The position numbers and the translations under genes were made by a program. From the NCBI GenBank assembly GCA_037132075.1, contig JBAXPV010000001.1:62001-126000 (forward strand): 64,000 nt of DNA, written 5' to 3'. This document shows positions 36,980 through 46,700 of the stretch, one piece after another. The stretch's first letter is position 1. Each line of letters opens with the position of its first letter. The DNA comes from JBAXPV01 sp037132075. GTDB taxonomy: Bacteria > Bacteroidota > Bacteroidia > Bacteroidales > CAIXZF01. The notes under the pieces were generated by a model. It saw only the letters and a program-made list of their open reading frames with translations, searched no databases and was not told the origin of the DNA.

Positions 36980-38125
36980 TCAGGGGTATGTAAGCGCAAT
37001 CTTTCCTATGTGCCTTGACCGCGACATGGCATTCAAGGCATCTTTGAGCTGTCCGATAGGATATACCTGGCATGGGATTGGATTAAAAATACCGGCATCG
37101 AAAAGGCTGGTGATTTCCAGGAATTGCTCTTTAAGTTTCCGGGGCTGAAGTACATATAGTGAAATGTCGAGAACGGCAAAAGTAATTCCCCTTTGTAAAA
37201 GGCTCATCGGCAACAATGTGTTGTTGGCGATATCTTTTTTGTCGATCTGGATAAAGCGGCCAAAAGGTGAAAGGATTTCCACACCTTTCATCATAGCCTC
37301 GCCGGCAAGTGTATTTAACACCACATCAACGCCTTTACCTTCGCTTAATTCCATCACCTCTTCTGCAAAAGCAAGAGATCTTGAATCCATAGGATGCTTG
37401 ATGCCTTTTTTAATGAGGAAATTCCTTTTTTCTTCAGATCCGGCAGTAGCATAAACCCGGGCTTTTTTCCATGCAGCAATTTCGAGGGCAGCCAGCCCGA
37501 CGCCACCTGTCGCTGTATGTATCAGAACGGATTCTCCTTCGTTAATATTTGCCATCATTACCAAGGCTGACATCGCAGTTAAAAAAACTGTAGGAATGGA
37601 TGCCGCTTCCTCAAAACTGAGTGCCCGGGGTTTGGCAACCACCTGCAGCTCAGAAACGTTGAATATGTTAATAAAATGGCTTTGTGGTTGCACGATGCCA
37701 TCGATAACTGTACCCGCTGATAAGGCAATCACTTCATCTCCCACCTTGACTCCCTCAACTCCGGGCCCTGTTTTGGTAACAATACCTGCAAAATCAGATC
37801 CCATATTAGAAGGGACACCCGGGGCTTCGGGATACTGATCCATGGCTATCATCAAATCACGGTAATTCAGACCTGCCGCCTTTGCCTTCACCTGAACAAA
37901 ACCTGCAGGAGGATCAACAGCCCGGGCTTCCCGAATCATAACATTTAAGGATCCTCGCTTACAAATATCAAAGGAAAAGCAATCATATAAGGAAGCCGGG
38001 GCCGACTGGTGTTTGGTTGAATTTTCTGTCATCTCCCCTGAGGAAAACCCAAGTCTTTTTAACAGGATTTCCTTGTGTTCAGGTGTTAAACCTGCAATTT
38101 TTTTAAATAGTTCGTCTTTATTCAT
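36980..38125 (-). CDS. free-standing enoyl reductase (PKS ER-type MDR)
   Basis: This 381-residue medium-chain reductase resembles integrated PKS ER domains more than metabolic quinone reductases. GLNYRDLMIAMDQYP, GSDFAGIV, NADPH motif HTATGGVGLAALEIA (about 205) and PFGRFIQIDKKDI are all typical. Unusually, its first ~25 residues (MNKDELFKKIAGLTPEHKEILLKRLG) look like the short helical region at the start of the next NRPS, suggesting a docking or linker element. It lies between the PKS (8-bp overlap) and terminal NRPS genes, so it should act in trans on the PKS ACP-bound enoyl intermediate, which no other domain of the operon can reduce. Confidence 0.88.
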   Translation of the reverse strand: MNKDELFKKIAGLTPEHKEILLKRLGFSSGEMTENSTKHQSAPASLYDCFSFDICKRGSLNVMIREARAVDPPAGFVQVKAKAAGLNYRDLMIAMDQYPEAPGVPSNMGSDFAGIVTKTGPGVEGVKVGDEVIALSAGTVIDGIVQPQSHFINIFNVSELQVVAKPRALSFEEAASIPTVFLTAMSALVMMANINEGESVLIHTATGGVGLAALEIAAWKKARVYATAGSEEKRNFLIKKGIKHPMDSRSLAFAEEVMELSEGKGVDVVLNTLAGEAMMKGVEILSPFGRFIQIDKKDIANNTLLPMSLLQRGITFAVLDISLYVLQPRKLKEQFLEITSLFDAGIFNPIPCQVYPIGQLKDALNAMSRSRHIGKIALTYP

Positions 38126-41100
38126 TTTCTATCTCATTCAACATGGCTTCAATTTCATCAGAACTTTTCATCGAGATGATCATTTCAACAATTCTGTCAG
38201 CTAATTTCTTAACCGTTGGATTCTCGAAAAATATATTTGGCTGTAGCTCAATTTCGAACTCATCTGCAATATTAGAAATCGTTTGTATTGCCAATAAAGA
38301 ATTCCCTCCAAGCTCGACAAAAGTGTCATTCACGCCTATTTTATCAATGCCCAGAATACTTTTCCAGATTTCCGCAATGCCAATTTCGATGGCATTTGAA
38401 GGTGTTTCATAGGGGGTAGATAATTTCGGGCGCTCATAAGCAGACGAACTTACGCTTTTCACTTCTTCTTTCTCCTGCTTCTCTCTCTTTTTATAAGAAG
38501 GTCTTTCTTCGAGAATGTCCTGGGGCAGATCGGTGGGATGTATAATAATTTGAGGGAACTGCTTACAGCTAAGTAGCTTCTTAAACACCTCAACACCTTC
38601 TTCAGGCAAAATATCATTCCACGTGGTATATGCAGCTGCCTCACGGGCAAGTTTTTGAGGCTCAGCACTGGACTGTTCCTGCTTTGCATTGCCAAAATTC
38701 TGCATCAACTGCTTAAAAGACACCTCTCCAATGCTGATCAACAAACGATTGTTCTTATCAATGATCCTGACATGAAATTTCATTTCATCATTTTCCAGCT
38801 TCCAGTCATCACTTAATGTTGCATGACACCAGAAATGGGCCGGCAAGGAATGGTGTAAAACAACATTCTTATAAGAGTATGGGAGGTACAATTTCTTATT
38901 AACCAGTGGAATATTACAGGATGTGGCAACATCAAGCATTGCCGGGTGAAACGAATAATACGTCAGATCATCGAGAAATTCATCCCTGAGTTTTATCTCT
39001 GCCAGAAACTCCTTTCCATTATATTGATTTGACATCTTACAATCCCAACGATTGTCATACTTTAAGACAGACCGGCCTTCGTCATTAAGCAACTCAAGGA
39101 AATGTGAAGAGAGGTCAGTCTTTTCGGTGACCCGTTCTGACAATGCCAGGATGTCGATGGTTTCCTCCAGGACTCCTGTTCCTATTTTGAATTCTCCTTT
39201 TACGTGATCCATCCATATTTCACGGGCAGATCCGCTTTTCTCTTCTTTGCTGCTGATGCGGAAAGACATCACTTTAGCTGAAGTCTTCACCAGTAAACGC
39301 AATTTCCGATCGATCCCAGCTTCATAAATTAGTGGCATCACAAATGAAAAGCTCAAACCTTCAAGATGACCGGCCGGATTTTTTATTTTGGCAAACAGGT
39401 TTAGTATCTCGAGCGTGGATACCCCGATAAATGCGGGTTTCCCTGACAAAAGATGGGAGTTTAGCACCCAGTCACGTTCTGGATCAATATCAACAAAATA
39501 AATATCCTGTTCATTTTCAGAAGCGAAAAAATCCAGCCTGATCCCGTTTCTTTTCGGATCTTTCGTCAAACCATTTCCTGATTGTAGCTTCTTTTTCTTT
39601 TCAGCTTTGGCTTTTTCCCAGTTAGCGCCCATCCCGATCAGTCCCCATTGTCCCCAGTTTACAGAGATTGTCCCGTCTTTTGCAATACTTTTTCTGTATT
39701 GTGAAAACGAATCCATAAATGAATTAGATCCGCAATAATCGACCCGGGCAGCTTCACCAAAAATGGACGAAACTGAGGAAAAGAGGAAAAAGAAATCAAG
39801 CGGTCTTTCCCTGAAAATGTCGTGTAGTATCAGTGTCCCATTCAATTTGGAATGTAACACCAGTTCGGCAAGGTGTTTTTCTTTCAGGGAAATGACACCC
39901 GCACCCGGCATTCCGGCAGAATGAAGCACTCCCGTGATCATCCCGTATTCCTGTTCAATTCGTGAAATAAGTGCCTTTGTTCCTTCATAATCCGAAGCAT
40001 CCAGGAGAACCGGAATCACTGTAGCACCTAATGATTCCAATTCCAGAATACCACGAACACGCATGGTGTTGCTGTCATCATCACGAGAGGATGCAAGCAG
40101 CTCATCCCATTCATTGCGAAGCGGGAGCGGCGAACGATGTGTCAGTACCAGAACAGCTTTAACAGAGCGGGCAATAAATTTTGCAAGTTCGAGCCCAATA
40201 CCGCCAACGCCACCGGTAATCAGGTAAACCCCATTTTCAGTTAGTGCCTTCTCAGTAAGCGTATCTTCTTCCGGACTTAGTTGTGTGAAATCTTCAATCC
40301 AGCGGTACCCGTTCCTGTATGCAACGACGTTTTCATCAGCTGATAGCCGGCATTCCCCGATCACCAGGGCTCCCAGTTTATTTAAATCCTCAGATCCAGA
40401 TACCGGTGGAAGATCAACCAGGCGGGCTATGATGCCCGGATGCTCCTGCCCTACAACCCGGGCAGCACCTACAGCCAGGGCTTTTTCAGGGGCAAGAACC
40501 GGCTCACCGGTGACATCATAAAGATAATTGACAACAAATAAGAGGAATATATTCTTCAGAAATCCCTCGCTGATTATTGCCTGCTCCAGGTATAAAGGAC
40601 TGTAAAAATTATCCTCGGCCAGTTGTTCGGCATTGAGTGGATCCAGATGCCCGCTTTGCGGCTTTTTCCCATAATTCCAGGCATAAATAATGTTCCCAGG
40701 TGTGAAGCCCTCGGATTTCAGTGCTTTTAAAAGCTGATGATAATGATCTTTACGACTTGCGTCTAAAACGAATTCTAACTGATTCCGGGTAAATCCCTTT
40801 CCCTTTTTAACCATGAAACACGAATGATCAGCTGCTTCTAATTCCTTGCTAATCATATGACACAGACCTTCTTCATCAGCAAATAAAAGCCAGCAAGGCT
40901 TGTCTGCAGCTTGTTCCGTATTCGTCATGCCGTTCGCATGCAGGTGCTGAGGCGGAGCAGTCCGTTTCCAGCCGGGAACATAAAACCACTGATTGATGTC
41001 GGTTTTTTTAATGCTCTCTGTTTTACCTTTTACCCCGTCTTTCTGCGAAAAATCAATGCTATATGGCTTGCGTTCGAATGGATAACCCGGATAGGAAACC

Positions 41101-43697
41101 AGTTTGTTGCTTTTCTGATCAAACAATTTCCAGTTAAAATAATCTCCACAGGCCCAGATCTGGCCAAGGCAGGAATAAAAGTACAACAAGGGATCGGTTT
41201 TGGTATCCAATGACGGAATAGAACTGATAACCCCATGCGGAGTATCTTTTGCAAGCTGACGCTTAACAGCAGATTCAAGCGATTGTCCCGGACCTGATTC
41301 CACGAAAACAGCCGGCGCCAAATCAAGGCATAGCTTTGCAGCATCCCCGAACCTGACGGTCTTCCGAACATGTTGTACCCAAAAATCGGGATTGGTCGCC
41401 TCTTCAGCACTTAACCATTGTCCGGTCACTGTCGAAGCGATTGGAATCCGGGGCGTAGAAAGTTGGATTTCTCTAAAGAACTCAGCAAAAGCAGGCAGGG
41501 CCGGATCCATCATTGCTGAATGGAAAGCATGGGATGTAGGGATTTTCTTATTAAAGGTTTTTGTTTTATTAAGTTCGGCAGCAAAGCGATCAATGGTTGA
41601 CTCAGGTCCGGATGCGACACACAAGCCCGGGCTGTTTACCACGGCGATCTCAAGTCCGGCGGGTAGCAAAGGGTTCAGCTGTTCTTCGGTAAGCAACACT
41701 GCCAGCATGGCACCCCCGGGGAGCGCCTGCACAAGCTTACCCCTGCGGGCAACCGCTTTCAGCGCATCTTTCAGCGAAAAAACACCGGAGACAGTCGCGG
41801 CAACATATTCACCCACACTGTGCCCGATGAGCATATCAGGCTCTATTCCCAATGAAATAAGCAGCTTTGCTGTTGCATAACTCACGATAAACAGAGCCGG
41901 TTGGGTAATATAGGTTTCGTTAATTTTCAAGGATGCCTCTTCTTCAAAAGCGGGTGTTGGAAACAGTACGGTCCGGATATCGAATCCCAGCTCTTCTTTT
42001 AGTATCTCAGAACATTCATCAATGGTCTTCCTGAAAACCTCATGGGTTTCGTAAAGAGGCAAACCCATGCGGATATACTGATTTCCCTGGCCGGGAAACA
42101 TGAAAACGAGAGGTCGCTTCTCTGCTGAAGTCAAAGGCGTAGAATTACGCGTCTCCAGCGTTTTCAGCAATTCCTCTCTATTCCTGAATGGAATCGCCAA
42201 TCTGTTTAAAAAATGTTGCCTGCCATACCGTGAGGTGAAGGCAACTGCATGGGGATCAATGTCAGGGAAAGATTCGATAAACGCTTTAATATCTGCCTGG
42301 GACTTTGCGACAGCTTCAGGGCTGCGGCCCGAGACCAAAAGGAGGTCACAAGGAAGCTCCTTGCTGGCAATGGAAGCCTGGGGTGGCTCTTCCAAAATAA
42401 CACAGGCATTGGTGCCACCAACCCCAAAAGCATTCACAATGGCGCGTAATGGTGTACCATTTTCTGGCTTCCAGTTGCGGAGTTCGGTATTGACAAAAAA
42501 CGGGCTGTTTGGAAAATCGATTTGCGGATTTGCCTCATTGAAATGAAGTGAGGCCGGAATCTGTCTATTTTTAAGACAGAGCGCAGTTTTAATAAGACTG
42601 GCCGCACCTGAAGCGATATCACAGTGCCCAATATTGGTTTTTACAGAACCAATGGCACAGTACTGCTTACGGTCCGAATGTTTCCTGAAAGAGTCAGTGA
42701 GCGAAGCAACCTCGATCGGATCGCCCATATGTGTTGCTGTTCCATGGGCTTCGACATAGGTGATGGTATCGGCAGATACTTCGGATAAGGCCAGCGCTTC
42801 CGTGATTACCTCCACTTGTCCTTCAACAGATGGCGCCGTGAACCCGGCCTTTTTATTCCCGTCATTATTGATGGCTCCACCAAGAATAACAGCATAGATA
42901 TTGTTGTTGTCGCGAATGGCATCTTCAAGGCGTTTCATGACAACAATACCACAACCCCGGCTGAAAACAGTTCCATTGGCTTCTTTATCAAAGGTATGAC
43001 AATGCCCATCGGCTGATTCCATGCCTCCGGCCTGATACAGGTAACCATGCTTCTCGGGTAGTTCAATGGTTGCCCCTCCGGCAATGATCATGTCGCTCTG
43101 ATAACTCATCAGGCTGTTAATCCCCATTACCACGGCAACCATTGAGGTGGAACAGGCACATTGTACATTCACACTGGGGCCTGTGAGGTTGAGCTTGTAA
43201 GATACCCGTGTGGTGACATAATCTTTATCGTTACTGGTAACAATAGAAGCACCGCTGGCATTTTTCTTTACCTGGCTGTTTCCCATCGCGGAAACCAAAT
43301 GCAAAGGCGTGCCTGTCCCTCCGAAAACACCGATACGCTCTTTCGCTGTGTAAGGATTGCAGCCTGCATCTTCCAGTGCATGCCAGGCACATTCAAGGAA
43401 AACCCTTTGCTGTGGATCCATCAATTCAGCTTCACGTGGTGTGATTCCAAAAAACTCGGCATCGAAATATTCAGCACCTCCGATAATGCCTCTGTTCCTG
43501 ACATAATTCGGCTGCTTGAAAACAGCAGGTTCCACACCGGTAGCAATCAACTCCTCATCTGTAAATGTCGAGAGCGATTCAACGCCGTTTATCAGGTTTT
43601 TCCAGTATTCATAAATATTTTTTGCACCGGGAAGCCTGCAATCCATGCCAATAATGGCAATTTTGCCTTCCATATTTTCCACTTCATTTGTATTCAT
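38118..43697 (-). CDS. type I polyketide synthase, KS-AT-KR-DH-ACP
   Basis: This single PKS module has 1859 residues. KS (about 10-435): active Cys in VQCACSTSM (about 179), and His in EAHGTATHMGDP and NIGHCDIASG. AT (about 525-840): PGQGNQ, GHSVGEY (about 626) and HAFHS, the malonyl-CoA-type motif. KR (about 960-1340, structural half first): LITGGVGGIGLELAKF (about 1150), with Ser and YCGSN (about 1322). A DH-like double hotdog follows the KR (about 1400-1680), with HLLSG and HPAMLD in place of the usual HxxxGxxxxP and D-x-x-x-Q. ACP Ser is in ELGGNSLLA (about 1796). It extends an NRPS-bound aminoacyl by one reduced malonate unit. It has no ER and no TE. Confidence 0.94.
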   Translation of the reverse strand: MNTNEVENMEGKIAIIGMDCRLPGAKNIYEYWKNLINGVESLSTFTDEELIATGVEPAVFKQPNYVRNRGIIGGAEYFDAEFFGITPREAELMDPQQRVFLECAWHALEDAGCNPYTAKERIGVFGGTGTPLHLVSAMGNSQVKKNASGASIVTSNDKDYVTTRVSYKLNLTGPSVNVQCACSTSMVAVVMGINSLMSYQSDMIIAGGATIELPEKHGYLYQAGGMESADGHCHTFDKEANGTVFSRGCGIVVMKRLEDAIRDNNNIYAVILGGAINNDGNKKAGFTAPSVEGQVEVITEALALSEVSADTITYVEAHGTATHMGDPIEVASLTDSFRKHSDRKQYCAIGSVKTNIGHCDIASGAASLIKTALCLKNRQIPASLHFNEANPQIDFPNSPFFVNTELRNWKPENGTPLRAIVNAFGVGGTNACVILEEPPQASIASKELPCDLLLVSGRSPEAVAKSQADIKAFIESFPDIDPHAVAFTSRYGRQHFLNRLAIPFRNREELLKTLETRNSTPLTSAEKRPLVFMFPGQGNQYIRMGLPLYETHEVFRKTIDECSEILKEELGFDIRTVLFPTPAFEEEASLKINETYITQPALFIVSYATAKLLISLGIEPDMLIGHSVGEYVAATVSGVFSLKDALKAVARRGKLVQALPGGAMLAVLLTEEQLNPLLPAGLEIAVVNSPGLCVASGPESTIDRFAAELNKTKTFNKKIPTSHAFHSAMMDPALPAFAEFFREIQLSTPRIPIASTVTGQWLSAEEATNPDFWVQHVRKTVRFGDAAKLCLDLAPAVFVESGPGQSLESAVKRQLAKDTPHGVISSIPSLDTKTDPLLYFYSCLGQIWACGDYFNWKLFDQKSNKLVSYPGYPFERKPYSIDFSQKDGVKGKTESIKKTDINQWFYVPGWKRTAPPQHLHANGMTNTEQAADKPCWLLFADEEGLCHMISKELEAADHSCFMVKKGKGFTRNQLEFVLDASRKDHYHQLLKALKSEGFTPGNIIYAWNYGKKPQSGHLDPLNAEQLAEDNFYSPLYLEQAIISEGFLKNIFLLFVVNYLYDVTGEPVLAPEKALAVGAARVVGQEHPGIIARLVDLPPVSGSEDLNKLGALVIGECRLSADENVVAYRNGYRWIEDFTQLSPEEDTLTEKALTENGVYLITGGVGGIGLELAKFIARSVKAVLVLTHRSPLPLRNEWDELLASSRDDDSNTMRVRGILELESLGATVIPVLLDASDYEGTKALISRIEQEYGMITGVLHSAGMPGAGVISLKEKHLAELVLHSKLNGTLILHDIFRERPLDFFFLFSSVSSIFGEAARVDYCGSNSFMDSFSQYRKSIAKDGTISVNWGQWGLIGMGANWEKAKAEKKKKLQSGNGLTKDPKRNGIRLDFFASENEQDIYFVDIDPERDWVLNSHLLSGKPAFIGVSTLEILNLFAKIKNPAGHLEGLSFSFVMPLIYEAGIDRKLRLLVKTSAKVMSFRISSKEEKSGSAREIWMDHVKGEFKIGTGVLEETIDILALSERVTEKTDLSSHFLELLNDEGRSVLKYDNRWDCKMSNQYNGKEFLAEIKLRDEFLDDLTYYSFHPAMLDVATSCNIPLVNKKLYLPYSYKNVVLHHSLPAHFWCHATLSDDWKLENDEMKFHVRIIDKNNRLLISIGEVSFKQLMQNFGNAKQEQSSAEPQKLAREAAAYTTWNDILPEEGVEVFKKLLSCKQFPQIIIHPTDLPQDILEERPSYKKREKQEKEEVKSVSSSAYERPKLSTPYETPSNAIEIGIAEIWKSILGIDKIGVNDTFVELGGNSLLAIQTISNIADEFEIELQPNIFFENPTVKKLADRIVEMIISMKSSDEIEAMLNEIENE

Positions 43698-43718
43698 ATG
43701 CTGATTTTTTAAATATTA

Positions 43719-46700
43719 TTACCGGGGGAAATTCGTTCTTCTGATTTTATTTTTCATACTCTGATTGCGCAAGGCAACCCTGTCCGTCAGATCCATGCTG
43801 GTATGCTCCGGATTATCCTTCCGCAGAAATGCAGAAAGTGTATGTATCGATGGATACCGAAATAGGTCGACAATGCTGACGTCTTCATTCAAATTCTCGG
43901 CGATCAGATCTTTAAGTTTTACAAGGAGCAATGAATGGCCGCCAACTTCAAAAAAGTTATCCTGAGAAGTAAAAGAATGATGCTCTAATAACTCATGCCA
44001 AAGTTTGGTCAAAGCCCTTTCCGTCTCGTTCATCTTCTGGTGAATGAAATCAGGGATCTTTGGCACCTGAGGCCGAAGGTTTAACAGCGAATTGAAATCT
44101 GTTTTACCATTGGGCAGCACCGGGATGGCCGGGGCTATGATACAGTGACCGGGAATCATGTAAGCCGGTAAATGAAGACGTAAAAAATCCCTGAGCTCAT
44201 TCTCATTGACAATCGCCTCAGGCTCAGGCACCAGGTAAGCAAACAACCGCACATCTTCATCTTTCAGTATCCTCGTATTAACTACGGCATTCCTGATGCC
44301 GGGAAACCGTAGTATTACGGATTCAATTTCGCCCAGTTCAATCCGAAATCCACGTATTTTAACCTGCTGGTCGGTGCGGCCCAGCAATTCAACAGCGCCA
44401 TCATGCCTGAACATGGCGAGGTCACCGGTTTTATAGATCCTGTTCCTCTTACCCCGGACAAATGGATCCGGCAGAAAGCGGGCAGCTGTTTGATCGGGGT
44501 CCTCAAAATACCCATCAGCAAGAATCTTCCCTCCGATATAGATCTCCCCGGGAACACCGATAGGAACCGGTTTAAGATCTTCATCCAGGATGTAAAGTGT
44601 TGCATTAGAAACAGGAGTCCCAATTGGTACTATCCTAAGGTTATTGTCTCGGAGACAATGCCATTTTGCTGCATAAACTGTCGCTTCTGTAGGACCATAC
44701 TGGTTGAACAAATCCCCGTCGAAGTCACTTAAAATCTGCTCCTGCAGTGCTTTAGACAACTTCTCACCCCCTGAGATGATAGCTTTCAACTGTTTTGACC
44801 GCCGGATAACACCCGCGTCATGTAAAGCCTTGAGCCCGGAAGGGACAAATTGTATTATATTGACGTTCATGTCGTTCAAAATCGCTTCCACTTTTTCAGG
44901 TGCCTGCAATTCCTTCCTTTTTTCCAGGACCACCCTGGCGCCGCTGATTAGGGGTGCAAACAACTCCATGATGGAAATGTCGAAATTGATCGAAGTAGCC
45001 GCTAAAATCGCATCCTCCGCTGACAGCTCCAATCCCTGCCTCGTCCAGACAAGAAAGTTCATCAGGCTTTCGTGACGGATCATCACACCTTTTGGATTTC
45101 CTGTTGACCCGGAGGTGAAGAGGATATAGGCAAGATCACCCGGCATGTTTGGTGCTGAAAGTCCTGCGGCTGGCTGTTCCGAAGATTCATTCAGAAGTTC
45201 ATCACCCCGAGTTATCTGTCCCCGGAAATGCTCCAAAGCCGTATCATATCCCGCATCAACGATCAGGTACCGTATCTTTGTTTTGTCTATGACATATCTA
45301 AAACGCGCTTCCGGATAATAGGGATCCAGTGGAATATAGATCCCTCCTGCTTTAAAAACAGCGAGGATACACTTCACCATCAGCGGCGAATTTTCGAGAT
45401 GGATGCCAACAGGAGTGCCTTTTGTCACGCCTAAAGCAAATAAATTGGCAGCCATGACATTCACCTGATGCCCCATTTCCTTGTAAGAAATGACCTCATT
45501 TCGTGAAACCAGGGCTGGAAGATCAGGCGTTTTCTTGATTTGTTGTTCTACCAGGTCAAATAAATTGCCATTGATCTCAAAAGGAAATGCTGTCTGATTC
45601 CATTCCTGAACGATTTTATGATACTCCACGGTGGACATCATATTGATCGCTTTTAAACTGGCTTTGGGTGATTCACAGATATCCTCCAGGATCTGAACAA
45701 AATGATCAAGAAGTACCTGGATGGTTCCCGGCTGATAAAGGCGGGATGAATATGTAAAAACTACTTCAGCATCGTCGTGCCTGTCGAAGATTTCTGCAAA
45801 AAGATCGAATTTGGACTGTCCAAAAAACTCTTCGGTGGCGTATCCGCTTAAACCGGAATCACTGGCAAACCTCCAGTCTGCCTCATGATAGGCAAACATG
45901 AGCTGAAAAAACGGGTTAACACCCTGGATACGTTCCGATCTGAGCACTTCATTGAGGTGACTGAACGGAAAGCGGGAATGAGCAAGCGATTCAAGGGTCT
46001 GATCCCTGACGGACCCCAGCAGATCATTGAAAGAGTATAGCTCCCCTATCCTGATTCTTAATAAGATTGTATTGACGAAATATCCGATCATCGAAAGCTG
46101 CCATTTCTTAAACCTGTTGGCAGCCGGGGTTCCGATTAAAAAATCATTTCTGCCGGAATGTCTGTTTAAAAGCACCGAAAAGGCCGACAGGCATGTCATG
46201 AACATACTGGCACCCGCACGATCCCCCAGAGTTTTCAGTTTTGATTTCAGTATAGGATCTATCGTTCTGCGAAGCTGGCCTCCTTCGTGTGAAGCCGCAT
46301 CAGGTCGTGAGAAATCCGTTGCAATTTCAAAAAACGCAGGCGCTCGAAAAAGCTGTTTCTGCCAAAATTGTTTGTCTTCAACATATTGAATTCCTGAAAG
46401 ATACAAATTTTCATTCTTACAAAACTGAGCATATGATGCTGTCGTGCATTTGCCGGAGTTGCCGGCTGTGATCTTATGATCATACAAATCAGACAATTCC
46501 TTCAGAAAGACATCAAAAGAAAAACCATCAAAAACAATATGGTGAACTATGACAGAAAGGGAATGGCGACTTTGCCCCAGCTCATAAAGGATAAACCTGA
46601 AAAGAGGTGCATCCTCAAGTTTAAAAGCTTGCGATGCTATTGCCCTGGAATGTGAAATGGCTTCAAGATCGGTAATTGGCATGGGTGAATGAAATATCTC

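Noticed and set aside
41392..41880. 162-residue plus-strand ORF
   Set aside because: Shadow of the PKS AT region on the other strand, whose coding is strongly supported.
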